DNA from: Oleispira antarctica RB-8
Lineage (GTDB): Bacteria; Pseudomonadota; Gammaproteobacteria; Pseudomonadales; Oceanobacteraceae
Assembly (NCBI GenBank): GCA_000967895.1
Contig: FO203512.1
Coordinates: 693,582-757,581 of the forward strand
Reading direction: 5' to 3'
Length of the DNA: 64,000 bases
Part shown: positions 1-9,209 of the stretch, piece after piece
Position numbering within the stretch: the first letter of the stretch is position 1
Layout: each line of letters begins with the position of its first letter
The notes under the pieces: generated by a model
The model's database searches: none
What the model was told of the DNA's origin: nothing
The model's input: the letters and a program-made list of their open reading frames with translations, nothing else
Made by a program: the position numbers and the translations under genes

Positions 1-87
1 CGACCTGATGTGAAACAAGTGTATTCGGCTAATACCCTAGCGAAAAACTTACGCAAGGCATTGGCGATGCCTACTTCTGATTTGTAA
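1..87 (+). CDS. C-terminal end of an unidentified protein (partial)
   Basis: An open frame enters the window at base 1 and stops at TAA 85-87, giving a 28-residue C-terminal tail ending LRKALAMPTSDL. It is convergent with fmdB. The tail is too short to assign to a family. The 75 bases between this stop and the fmdB stop hold an imperfect C-rich/G-rich inverted pair near 129-152 that might terminate one or both genes. Confidence 0.4.
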   Translation, partial: RPDVKQVYSANTLAKNLRKALAMPTSDL

Positions 88-162
88 GATTAATAATGTG
101 TTATCAAACAAACGGGTTGAAGGATAACCCCCTGCAGTCTATCTGGAGGGGATCGATTTAGA

Positions 163-516
163 TCAGTGACTAATCATCCATGGTCGCATAGACGGAAACA
201 TCTTACTTCCGTCGGCGGTATACATGACTTTAGAACTGCGTTTTTTGTGAGTGCAACCACAGCCATGTTTTAACTTGTCAGCATTCTCAGCGCGAGTCTC
301 AGCGTTTGAATGCTGTGGCGCGTGCTGGGCAGCCTCATTACGCTCTATGCCCTGTTTTTTCTCTTTGTCCATATTTAGAAAAGCAGGCGACATAATAATA
401 ACTCGTCCAGATAACGTATCACACTCTGGGCAATGCGCTGGGTCGGCATGATTATCTAAGCTGGCTAGTTCGTAAAACAAGCCATGTTCTGCACACTTAT
501 AGTCATATACAGGCAT
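163..516 (-). CDS. fmdB: FmdB-type zinc-ribbon protein
   Basis: A 117-residue protein beginning MPVYDYKC, the typical start of FmdB-family zinc ribbons. The first metal-binding half is C8 with nearby histidine; the second is the CPEC motif near residues 29-32. A second cluster, CGC followed by histidine, lies near residue 87. FmdB was named in Methylophilus methylotrophus as a candidate regulator next to formamidase. Here it is the last gene of the amide operon, 13 bp after fmdA. Its molecular role is not established; regulation or a metal-linked accessory function are both possible. Confidence 0.8.
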   Translation of the reverse strand: MPVYDYKCAEHGLFYELASLDNHADPAHCPECDTLSGRVIIMSPAFLNMDKEKKQGIERNEAAQHAPQHSNAETRAENADKLKHGCGCTHKKRSSKVMYTADGSKMFPSMRPWMISH

Positions 517-529
517 GATGGCCTCTCCT

Positions 530-1765
530 TTATTTTTTAATGTCGGGTGCTAGAGGCATATCGATGCTGCCATCTAAGAACTTAGTCGGTCCATCGGCAT
601 TGGGTTTTATATCAAACTCAAAGATATCGGTGGGTAACCAAAGTGTTGCACAGGAATTCGGTACATCCACGACACCACTGATGTGACCTTGCACCGGGGC
701 GGTTCCTAATAAGGAATAGGCTTGAGCACCGGAATAACCAAACTTCTTCAAGTATTCGATGGCATTCAAACACGCTTGTCGGTATGCCACATTTACATCT
801 AAGAAATGCTGCTTACCTTTTTCATCGACTGAAATACCTTCAAAAATCAGATAGTCATCGTATTTTGGCGTAATTTTACTTGGCTTGAAGATAGGGTTCT
901 TAATGGCGTATTTTTCCATACCGCCTTTAATCAAATTAACACGCATGTGAATCCAGCCTGCCATTTCAATTGCGCCACAAAAAGTAATCTCACCATCACC
1001 TTGGCTAAAGTGAAGGTCACCTACAGAGAGACCTGCGCCTTTAACATAAACAGGGAAATAGACCTTAGAACCACGAGATAAATCTTTAATATCACAGTTA
1101 CCACCATGTTCTCTTGGTGGCACAGTACGGGCACCTTCGGCCGCCGCAATTTTTGCATCTTCAGGTTTCATTCGCCCCATGTGTGCCGTTTCGGCATAAG
1201 GCATACACGCTAATGCTGGCACTCTGTCAGGCTCGGTATCGTAAAGTTCTTTTTCGCGAGCATTCCAAGTATCTAACATTTCTTTTGAAGGCAAAGTACC
1301 AATCAGCCCAGGGTGAATTAGACCTGCGAACTCAACACCAGGAATGTGGCGAGAGCTGGTAAACATACCGTTGAAATCCCAAATGGATTTTTGCGCTTCA
1401 GGAAAATGTTCGTCTAAAAAACCGCCGCCATTTTGCTTAGAGAAAAACCCATTGAATCCCCATTGGCTTTCTTCGAAAGTACCAATATCTAAAATATCTA
1501 CGACTAGCAAATCACCTGGTTCCGCTCCCTCAACGGCAATGGGGCCCGATAAAAAATGCACCTGAGTTAAATCCACGTCTCTTACATCAGAGGCGTCATC
1601 ATTATTTTTAATCTGACCACCGGTCCAATCGAGGCATTCTACTTTAAAATCATCCCCCGGTTTAACCGTCGCAACCATCGGAATATCAGGATGCCAGCGA
1701 TTGTGTATATCATCATGCTCGTAAGCTGATTTGTTTAGGTCTACTTTAATAATTGTATCAGTCAT
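530..1765 (-). CDS. fmdA: Formamidase (acetamidase/formamidase family)
   Basis: A 411-residue cytoplasmic enzyme that hydrolyses formamide to formate and ammonia. The length matches the family (about 405-415). Visible family features are the N-terminal MTDTIIKVDLNKSAYE, the GDLLVVDILDIG strand, the GGNCDIKDLSRG segment and GDLHFSQGDGE, which carries family-conserved acidic and histidine residues. It sits 92 bp downstream of urtE in the same orientation. Operon position indicates that the importer upstream supplies its amide substrate. Since no urease genes are seen nearby, the whole operon looks tuned to formamide or other short amides rather than urea alone. The upstream gap (1766-1857) is AT-rich with no clear promoter. 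Confidence 0.93.
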   Translation of the reverse strand: MTDTIIKVDLNKSAYEHDDIHNRWHPDIPMVATVKPGDDFKVECLDWTGGQIKNNDDASDVRDVDLTQVHFLSGPIAVEGAEPGDLLVVDILDIGTFEESQWGFNGFFSKQNGGGFLDEHFPEAQKSIWDFNGMFTSSRHIPGVEFAGLIHPGLIGTLPSKEMLDTWNAREKELYDTEPDRVPALACMPYAETAHMGRMKPEDAKIAAAEGARTVPPREHGGNCDIKDLSRGSKVYFPVYVKGAGLSVGDLHFSQGDGEITFCGAIEMAGWIHMRVNLIKGGMEKYAIKNPIFKPSKITPKYDDYLIFEGISVDEKGKQHFLDVNVAYRQACLNAIEYLKKFGYSGAQAYSLLGTAPVQGHISGVVDVPNSCATLWLPTDIFEFDIKPNADGPTKFLDGSIDMPLAPDIKK

Positions 1766-1857
1766 CTTATGCTCCTAATGAAACTAAATGGATATTTCAT
1801 TTTTTGGGTTAGTTGTATGATTTTTTAATCAGTTATTAATCAGTCAGTTATTTTTAA

Positions 1858-2547
1858 TTAAACCGACAGGTACTTTTTAATTTGTTCGCTGTTCACGTTA
1901 TCTCGCATGTCTTCGTGAATGAATTCGCCCTTATCAATCACAATAATTCGATCGGCGACGGCCATTGTGAAACTCAAAACCTGCTCGGAAACAATGATCG
2001 TAATATCTCTTAACTTTTTAATTTCATTAAGAATGTTGGCAATGTCTTTGATGATAGAAGGTTGTATTCCTTCTGTCGGTTCGTCTAAAAGTAATACTTT
2101 TGGGTTTGTCACCAAAGCACGCGCAATGGCTAATTGTTGTTGCTGACCACCGGATAAATTTCCCCCTTTGCGGTGGCGCATTTCTCTTAGCACAGGAAAT
2201 AACGCGTAAATGTCGTCGGGGATTTGTTTAAGCTTTGATACTTCCATGCCCGTTTCAATATTTTCTTGAACGGTAAGGTTGGGAAAAATCATGCGACCTT
2301 GCGGAACGTAAGCCACACCATTCTCGACGCGCTGGTAGCTTTCACAATTTGTAATGTCTATGCCATCAATTTTAATTTCGCCGCCTGCTGACGGTAAAAT
2401 TCCGATCAATGATTTAAATAACGTCGTTTTACCCATGCCATTACGACCCATGATGGCGAGTGTTTCATTTTTAGGTACCGTAAAGTTCAAATCACTAATC
2501 ACTTCACTTTGCCCGTAGCACACTTTCAAATTTGAAACTTCTAACAT
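1858..2547 (-). CDS. urtE: Urea/short-chain amide ABC transporter ATPase UrtE
   Basis: A 229-residue ABC ATPase, one of the two nucleotide-binding subunits of a branched-chain-type importer. Walker A is GRNGMGKTT near residue 35, the signature is LSGGQQQQLAIARAL near 131, and Walker B is VLLLDEPTEGIQPS near 151. The TEGIQPS sequence after Walker B is characteristic of UrtE. It follows urtD by 40 bp. The family partner is UrtD, with UrtB and UrtC as the membrane channel. Confidence 0.92.
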   Translation of the reverse strand: MLEVSNLKVCYGQSEVISDLNFTVPKNETLAIMGRNGMGKTTLFKSLIGILPSAGGEIKIDGIDITNCESYQRVENGVAYVPQGRMIFPNLTVQENIETGMEVSKLKQIPDDIYALFPVLREMRHRKGGNLSGGQQQQLAIARALVTNPKVLLLDEPTEGIQPSIIKDIANILNEIKKLRDITIIVSEQVLSFTMAVADRIIVIDKGEFIHEDMRDNVNSEQIKKYLSV

Positions 2548-2587
2548 ATTTTCACCTATCTATAATTTCGTTTTCTAGACTCACGTA

Positions 2588-3337
2588 TTAGTGACCTAGA
2601 TAGACCTCAATCACTTTAGGGTCGTTTTGAACCGTATCCATATCACCCGAGGCTAAGATTTTACCTTGATGAAGAACGGTGACTTTTTGTGCGATGCGAG
2701 CAACAAATTCCATATCGTGTTCAATAACTAATACCGATCGACCTTGGCTAATTTTGTTGAGTAACTCAGCCGTTTGTTCTCGTTCTTTTACGCTCATACC
2801 GGCGACGGGTTCATCAAGCATTAACAATTGAGGATCTTGGATCAGCAGCATCCCGATTTCCAACCATTGTTTTTGCCCATGGCTTAATAACCCTGATTCA
2901 CGATCAAGCTCATCTTCGAGCATGATTTCTTTAGCGATCTCGTGAATTTTATTTAAAACCTTTTCACTGCGTTTAAACATCAGAGAACCAAAAACGCCTC
3001 GTCCTTCAGGGTAAGAAACTTCTAAGTTTTCCAGAACCGTTAGGTTTTCGTAAATCGAAGGCGTTTGAAATTTTCGTCCTACACCTGCTCTTACAATCGC
3101 GTGTTCGGATAAACCGGTGAGTTCATGATTTAAAAATTTGATACTGCCAGACGTCGCTTTTGTTTTGCCACAGATCAAGTCGAGCACTGTGGTTTTTCCT
3201 GCGCCATTAGGGCCAATAACAACGTGTAATTCGTTTTTATCGAGATAGAAGTTAAGCTTATCTACGGCTTTAAATCCGTCGAATGAAACCGTTAAATCTT
3301 CTATTGATAATGTGAAGTTAGTATTTGTAGTATTCAT
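2588..3337 (-). CDS. urtD: Urea/short-chain amide ABC transporter ATPase UrtD
   Basis: A 249-residue ABC ATPase. Walker A GPNGAGKTT lies near residue 43, the signature LSHGQKQWLEIGMLL near 152 and Walker B LLMLDEPVAGMS near 170. The LSHGQKQWLEIGMLL form is typical of UrtD. The start codon overlaps the urtC stop in a TAATG junction, which suggests translational coupling. It pairs with UrtE to energise amide uptake at the inner membrane. Confidence 0.92.
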   Translation of the reverse strand: MNTTNTNFTLSIEDLTVSFDGFKAVDKLNFYLDKNELHVVIGPNGAGKTTVLDLICGKTKATSGSIKFLNHELTGLSEHAIVRAGVGRKFQTPSIYENLTVLENLEVSYPEGRGVFGSLMFKRSEKVLNKIHEIAKEIMLEDELDRESGLLSHGQKQWLEIGMLLIQDPQLLMLDEPVAGMSVKEREQTAELLNKISQGRSVLVIEHDMEFVARIAQKVTVLHQGKILASGDMDTVQNDPKVIEVYLGH

Positions 3338-4488
3338 TAGCGTGCATCCTCCACTTTTTTAAGTTTTGTTTGAGCGGCTAACGTATTAAATCGTTTAGTA
3401 ATAAAACTGAATTTGTCGGTTAATTTATGGCCATAATCATTCCACAATCCAGCTAATCCATTTGGAAATAACATAACAACAGCGATAAATAATCCACCTA
3501 TTAGGAATAACCACAGCTCAGGGAAAGATTCAGAGAAAGCGGTCTTACCAAAGTTAATCAGTAAGGTTCCGTAAACAGCGCCGATAAGAGACATACGACC
3601 ACCGACAGCAGCAAAAATAACCATCTCAATCGACGGTACAATACCGACGAATGAAGGGGACATAAAACCGACTTGCAAGGTGAACATTGCCCCGCCTATT
3701 GCTGAAATCATTGCACCAAAACAGAATACAAAAATCTTAAAATTAGCAACGTCATAACCCGAAAATCTTACACGATCTTCTTTGTCTCGCACGGCTAATA
3801 AGATGCGGCCAAATTTGCTGGTTAAGATAACTCGTGATGCCATGATGACTAATAGAAGGAGTACACAAGTGATAAAATAGAAAACAGTTTTTGCGCTGTC
3901 AGACGTGATATCCCAGCCGTTTAATGTACGTAAATCGGTAATGCCGTTAATTCCGCCTGTAAAACCTTGCTGCCCAACAATCAGCACAGTAAGAATTACA
4001 GCGATAACTTGCGTAATAATCGCGAAGTAAACACCTCCGACTCGACGCTTAAACATGGCTGCTCCAATAATATAAGCGAAGGCTGCTGGCAGAATAAGTA
4101 CGGCAAGAATGGTAAAGGTGAAACTGCTGAAGGGTTCCCAAAACCAAGGAAGTTCTGTTATCTGATTCCAGTCCATAAAATCAGGAATACCAGGCGTTGA
4201 TTGAATCGATGTGTTTTCTGGAGACGAGGCTTCGAGTTTTAAAAACATCGCCATCGCATAACCTCCTAAGCCAAAAAATATTCCTTGGCCTAAACTTAAT
4301 ATTCCTCCGTAGCCCCATAGCAGTACAAGACTGACGGCTGCAAATGCATAGGTTAGATATTTACCCGCCAATCCAAGACGAAACGAATCTAAGAAGAGTG
4401 GGAATATCACCAATATTAATGTGGCAAGAATAATAAAGCCGGTTAGGCCTTTTTTTCCGCCCATTAGTTTTTCATATACGAAGCTCAT
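3337..4488 (-). CDS. urtC: Urea/short-chain amide ABC transporter permease UrtC
   Basis: A LivM-type permease of about 383 residues with 8-10 hydrophobic segments. The family loop containing SLGQGIFFGLGGYAMAMFL is near residue 65 and GFTGGINGITDL near 180. A TTG at 4500 would extend the frame, but the ATG at 4488 follows a GGAG ribosome-binding site at a good distance, so I place the start there. Its 3' end overlaps urtD. With UrtB it forms the transmembrane channel. Confidence 0.9.
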   Translation of the reverse strand: MSFVYEKLMGGKKGLTGFIILATLILVIFPLFLDSFRLGLAGKYLTYAFAAVSLVLLWGYGGILSLGQGIFFGLGGYAMAMFLKLEASSPENTSIQSTPGIPDFMDWNQITELPWFWEPFSSFTFTILAVLILPAAFAYIIGAAMFKRRVGGVYFAIITQVIAVILTVLIVGQQGFTGGINGITDLRTLNGWDITSDSAKTVFYFITCVLLLLVIMASRVILTSKFGRILLAVRDKEDRVRFSGYDVANFKIFVFCFGAMISAIGGAMFTLQVGFMSPSFVGIVPSIEMVIFAAVGGRMSLIGAVYGTLLINFGKTAFSESFPELWLFLIGGLFIAVVMLFPNGLAGLWNDYGHKLTDKFSFITKRFNTLAAQTKLKKVEDAR

Positions 4489-4568
4489 AACGCTCTCCAA
4501 AATACTTTAGTCAATGTAAGCTTTATTTACTTACAGCGGTCATGTTTACATTGAGAATAAAGCCCGCC

Positions 4569-5492
4569 TTAGCGGCGAACTTTACTGGCAAACAATCCTT
4601 CAGGCTTAAACATCAAAATCAATACTAAAGCGAATAAGGTATAGACCTTCGCCATTGATCCACTGATAAAGAATTCAAGAATGGATTGTGCTTGTGCGAT
4701 GGAAAATGCCGATGCGATTGTTCCGAATAAACTGGCTGCGCCACCAAATACAACGACCATAAAAGTATCAACAATGTATAAGGTTCCAGTCGTAGGGCCG
4801 GTTGAAGCAATTGTGGTAAATGCTGCGCCTGCAATACCGGCGATACCGCAACCTAGAGCAAAGGTATATCGATCTACTTTCTTGGTATTAATACCGACAG
4901 CACCGCTCATGACTCGGTTTTGAGTGGTGGCTCTAACGCGCAGACCCCAGCGTGATCTATACATAAGGTAATAAACCGAGAGAGTGACGATAGCGGTTAA
5001 CCCTAAAACAAACATGCCGTTGATGGGGATGAAGATAGTTTCAGTCGGTTGGTAAGACCCTAGTAACCATTCAGGAAGCGTTGGGCTAACTTCTCGAGCA
5101 CCAAATATCGAACGAAAAGATTGCTGCATGATAAGGCTTAAACCCCAAGTGGCTAACAAGGTATCTAGAGGGCGTGAGTACAGGTGACGAATTAATATAA
5201 ACTCAGCGAAATACCCTAATATTCCGGCGACAAAAAAGGCGGCGACAATAGCAAAAACAAAGTAGTAAGGCATAAATGCAGGAAAGTAAGTTTCGGTCAT
5301 TGTTGCCATAAAATATGTGGTGTAAGCGCCAACAGCCATGAACTCTCCATGAGCCATGTTGATAACACCCATTTGGCCAAAGATGATGGCGAGGCCTAAA
5401 GCCATTAGCAAAAGAACACTGAACAAACTAATGCCAGCGAAACCTTGCATAGCGAATATTGATATCAACTCACTATTTGAATATGCGTCCAT
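4569..5492 (-). CDS. urtB: Urea/short-chain amide ABC transporter permease UrtB
   Basis: A LivH-type permease of about 307 residues. Family features include GQMGVINMAHGEFMAVGAY near residue 40, LATWGLSLIMQQ near 113 and the C-terminal FKPEGLF. I place the start at ATG 5492 behind GGGGAG rather than at the upstream TTG (5507). It lacks the long N-terminal extension found in some UrtB proteins and so resembles the compact amide-type permeases. A 68-bp spacer separates it from urtC and 118 bp separate it from urtA. Confidence 0.9.
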   Translation of the reverse strand: MDAYSNSELISIFAMQGFAGISLFSVLLLMALGLAIIFGQMGVINMAHGEFMAVGAYTTYFMATMTETYFPAFMPYYFVFAIVAAFFVAGILGYFAEFILIRHLYSRPLDTLLATWGLSLIMQQSFRSIFGAREVSPTLPEWLLGSYQPTETIFIPINGMFVLGLTAIVTLSVYYLMYRSRWGLRVRATTQNRVMSGAVGINTKKVDRYTFALGCGIAGIAGAAFTTIASTGPTTGTLYIVDTFMVVVFGGAASLFGTIASAFSIAQAQSILEFFISGSMAKVYTLFALVLILMFKPEGLFASKVRR

Positions 5493-5610
5493 TATGAATC
5501 TCCCCAATTAGCCAAAAGAAACGATTACGTTAATATTTGGGTGGATGCGTGAACGTCCTTGTTCACGATGTTAGTTTTTAAAAACTTGCACTAGCGACTT
5601 TATTAGTGAT

Positions 5611-6864
5611 TTATTGATAACCCGCTGGGAATGGATCTGGCTCAAGTAACTCAGAGGTATAAACCACGGTTGCTTGACCATCTTTGTTCCATTTACCAAC
5701 ACGAGCTTTGCTCCATAAATGATGATTTGGGTGCAACTTCACGTAACCTTCTGGTGCGGTTGTTAGTTCAATATCACCTTCTTCAGAAGCGGCAACGACT
5801 TTATCGATATCAAAAGACCCTGCTTTTTCAACAGCGGCTTTCCATAACCAAGGTCCTAGATAAGCGGCTTGTGTTACATCGCCCATAACACTGTCATCGC
5901 CCCACATTTCTTTAAACGCTTTAACGAAGGCTTTGTTATTAGGGTTATCTTGGCTTTGGAAGTACTTCATGATCGAGTAAAAACCTTCAAGGTTTTCACC
6001 ACCAATACCCAGTACTTCATCTTCGGTTACTGAGATAGTCAGTAATGTTTGATTTTTAGACGTGATCCCTGCTGCTTTTAATTGCTTAAACCAAGCAACG
6101 TTACTTCCGCCAACAACCGCGGCGTAAATAACATCAGGTTTTTTAAGACGAATTTTATTAATTACCGAACCAAATTGAGTATTGCCCAGTGGCTTATATT
6201 CTTCACCAACAACCTTACCGCCCAATACTTTTTCAATATGCTTGCGAGCAATTTTCATTGATGTTCTAGGCCAAATATAATCAGAACCGATTAAGTAGAA
6301 TGTTTTAGCTTTCTTCTCTTTAGAAACCCAATTCAAACCATCAAGAATTTGTTGCGTAGCTTCTTGACCGGTGTAGATAACATTTTTTGACTGCTCTAAT
6401 CCTTCATAAAATGTTGGGTAATATAAAAGACCATTTTCTTTTTCAAAAACAGGCAATACCGCTTTACGTGATGCCGATGTCCAAGCACCAAATACAGCCG
6501 CTACTTTATCTTGTACTAATAGTTTTTTACTTTTTTCAGCAAACGTTGGCCAATCACTCGCGCCATCTTCTTGAATGATTTTAATTTGGCGACCTAAAAT
6601 CCCGCCCGTTTCATTAATTTGTTTAATGGCAAGTTTTTCAGCTTCCTGAGCGCCTGTTTCACTAATGGCCATCGTACCGGTGAGTGAATGTAAAATGCCG
6701 ATCGTTACCGTATCTTTGGTTACGGCTAAGCCTGTTGTATTAACCTCGGCGGATGATGACAAGCTGATACTGGACAAAAGAATAGCGGCAGGCAGTGACA
6801 TAAACCCTTTGGCTAAGCGTCTGCGCATAAAACTGGATAAACCAGAGTTGCTCGTATTTTTCAT
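5611..6864 (-). CDS. urtA: Urea/short-chain amide ABC transporter substrate-binding protein UrtA
   Basis: A 417-residue periplasmic binding protein. The N-terminus carries a twin-arginine-like RRR stretch and then a hydrophobic segment ending SLSSSAEV, an export signal of about 39 residues; whether Sec or Tat is used is not certain. The mature part begins TVTIGILHSLTGTMAISE, typical of UrtA, and ends DPFPAGYQ. It is the first gene of the operon and its ATG follows a GAGG ribosome-binding site. The divergent upstream region (6865-7079) contains palindromes that may bind the neighbouring response regulator. Similar proteins bind urea or short amides; the fmdA context favours amides. Confidence 0.92.
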   Translation of the reverse strand: MKNTSNSGLSSFMRRRLAKGFMSLPAAILLSSISLSSSAEVNTTGLAVTKDTVTIGILHSLTGTMAISETGAQEAEKLAIKQINETGGILGRQIKIIQEDGASDWPTFAEKSKKLLVQDKVAAVFGAWTSASRKAVLPVFEKENGLLYYPTFYEGLEQSKNVIYTGQEATQQILDGLNWVSKEKKAKTFYLIGSDYIWPRTSMKIARKHIEKVLGGKVVGEEYKPLGNTQFGSVINKIRLKKPDVIYAAVVGGSNVAWFKQLKAAGITSKNQTLLTISVTEDEVLGIGGENLEGFYSIMKYFQSQDNPNNKAFVKAFKEMWGDDSVMGDVTQAAYLGPWLWKAAVEKAGSFDIDKVVAASEEGDIELTTAPEGYVKLHPNHHLWSKARVGKWNKDGQATVVYTSELLEPDPFPAGYQ

Positions 6865-6957
6865 GATGTAACCTCTTCGTATTTATAAAAAAAGATAAGT
6901 TTTTCGTCCTAAAAAGTATGTCTAAATTTGGGGATTTCTAATATGCGCTAATCGCTC

Positions 6958-6981
6958 TAGTCGACTACGTCATTTGACGTA
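6958..6981. promoter_or_regulatory. Tandem palindromes between divergent urtA and the sensor kinase
   Basis: Two inverted repeats overlap by two bases: TAGTCGACTA (6958-6967) and a 16-bp perfect palindrome made of TACGTCA, TT and TGACGTA (6966-6981). They lie in the only long divergent space of the amide locus, about 95 bp from each start codon. Dyads of this kind are typical operator sites for dimeric LuxR/FixJ-type response regulators, and one is encoded two genes away. The binding assignment is inference. Confidence 0.45.
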
Positions 6982-7079
6982 TGCAGACTGGCATGGCTTT
7001 TGATAGGCTTTAGGTAATGTACGGTAAGTCTCTTTAGGCTTAATTGCCGCCAAGCCTTTATTTCTTTGGATAGCTAAGA

Positions 7080-9209
7080 ATGAGAGAGCAACATGTATCA
7101 GGTACTCGGCGAAATTATAATCGCTGGGTTGCCAACCAAACATTAGAAGATTATGCGTTACGGTTTACCGCGAAAAGCGCAAGACGATGGTCACTTGCGA
7201 GTGTTTCAAATACGGCTCTAGGGTCGATATCGTTTTTGGCGCTAGAAGCCATTGGGGGTGCCATTACGTTGCATTATGGTTTCGATAACGCCATTGCAGC
7301 CATTATGGTGGTATCGTTTATTATTTTTTTAATGGGCTTACCCATCACGTATTACGCCGCTCGGTACGGTGTTGATATTGACTTGCTGAGCCGTGGGGCA
7401 GGGTTTGGGTATATTGGATCAACGATCACTTCGTTAATCTATGCATCCTTCACGTTTATATTCTTTGCGCTTGAAGCAGCCATCATGGCCTCGGCGCTGG
7501 AGCTCTTATTTAATCTGCCTTTAAGTATTGGTTACCTTGTCAGTTCACTCATTGTTATTCCCTTAGTCACTCACGGCATCACTTTTATTAGTCGTTTTCA
7601 GTTATGGAGCCAGCCACTTTGGCTCATTTTACAGTTGCTGCCCTTCGTCTTTATTTTATGGCACGAGTTGTCGGCCGTTGAACAGTGGACACAATTTAAA
7701 GGCATAGCACCATCAGAGGGCGAGGGGTTTAATATGCTTTTTTTTGGTGCAGCTTCTGGTGTTTTATTTTCGTTGGTCGCTCAAATTGGAGAGCAGGTTG
7801 ATATCCTGCGTTTTTTACCCGAGCAAGATAATAAAAATCGCTGGCGTTGGTGGGCTGCATTATTAGCCGCAGGCCCAGGGTGGATTGTTGTTGGGGTCAT
7901 GAAAATATTAGCGGGATCATTTTTAGTTGTATTGGCCATAAATCATGGTGTGGTTGTTGAAGTGGCAGATGATCCTATTCAAATGTATTTGATTGCGTTT
8001 AGTTATTTAAATTTGTCACCGATGGCAACGCTCGCGCTTGCAGGAATTTTTGTCATTATTTGCCAGTTAAAAATTAATGTGACTAATGCATATGCTGGGT
8101 CGATTGCCTGGTCAAATTTCTTTTCTCGTTTAACACATAGCCATCCAGGAAGAGTAGTATGGCTAGTCTTTAACGTTGTTATTGCTCTGCTCGTTATGGA
8201 GTTGGGAATATACGATGCGCTAGAAAACATTCTGGGCATTTATTCTAGTGTGGCAGTCGCTTGGATTGGGGCATTGGTGGCCGACTTAGTTATTAATAAA
8301 CCATTAGGATTAAGCCCTAAGCACATTGAATTTAAACGCGCTTATTTATACGATATTAATCCTGTCGGTGTTGGAGCGATGTTAATGGCTTCAATATTAG
8401 GCGTTACATCGTATTCTGGTGAGTTGGGTGAACTTGCTCAAGCATTGTCACCTTATATTGCGTTAATAACGGCTTTTATTGTATCCCCTCTTATTGCCGT
8501 GGCGACCAAGGGTCGTTATTACATCGCTCGACCAAGTCCTGTTATTCCCGCCAGTAACGGTTTTGCTGGCTGTAAGGTCTGCCAAAATGAATTTGAAATA
8601 GAAGACATGGCTTCATGCCCAGCCTATGGCGGAGCCATTTGCTCATTGTGCTGTTCATTAGATGTTCGTTGTCATGACCAATGTAAAAAAGATGCTCGGT
8701 TAGGTGATCAGTTAGCAGGGCTCATCTCTGTTATTTTGCCACAAAAATTAGTCTCGAAAATGAATGCAAGAATGTTGCAGTTCCTGGGATTGTTTACGTT
8801 AATTACTGCGATTATTGCCGCATTGTTTTTGTTGGTTTATTTACAGGGTCCAGAGCTTAAACCAGATATAAAGATATTTTTATCTTCAACGCTGATTCAA
8901 TTGTTTTTTATCTTATCGATCATTATCGGCGTCTTTACTTGGTTGTTTGTACTCGCGAACGAAAGCCGAAAATTTGCATTAGCTGAATCTCAACGACAAA
9001 CCGAATTATTATCGAAAGAAATCGAAGCCCATCAGCAGACGGATCATAAGCTTCAGCAAGCTAAAGAAACAGCAGAGGCTTCTAATCAGGCGAAGAGTCG
9101 TTATCTGACGGGGATTAGTCATGAACTAAGAAGTCCTTTGAATTCTATATTGGGATATGCCCAGTTGTTGGAAAAAGATAATGGGCTATCAGAAGTATAC
9201 GAGCTATAG
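7080..9209 (+). pseudogene. Permease-fused hybrid sensor histidine kinase, 5' part (split by IS256-family element)
   Basis: The N-terminal 707 residues of a protein reconstructed at about 1132 residues. Residues 1-470 form about 12 hydrophobic segments resembling NCS1 purine/cytosine permeases. Residues 498-535 form a cysteine-rich patch with CxxC motifs and histidine. Two more membrane segments follow, then a coiled coil and a HisKA domain with the phospho-acceptor in [10 protein letters not shown] (H681). The reading frame is cut after EVY by an insertion whose 9-bp target duplication (GAAGTATAC) flanks the element at 9192-9200 and 10570-10578; the ORF then stops inside the element. The ATP-binding half is left downstream, so the fragment should be unable to phosphorylate. 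The divergent amide operon is the probable regulatory target. Confidence 0.85.
9192..9200. repeat. 9-bp target-site duplication, left copy (IS256 copy 1)
   Basis: GAAGTATAC directly precedes the element and recurs at 10570-10578 directly after it. Removing the element plus one copy restores an unbroken kinase reading frame. Confidence 0.95.

Noticed and set aside
6990-7006. Sigma-54-like motif (CTGGCATGG...TTTGAT) between urtA and the sensor kinase
   Set aside because: The -12 element reads GA instead of GC, so the match is partial and not safe to list as a promoter.
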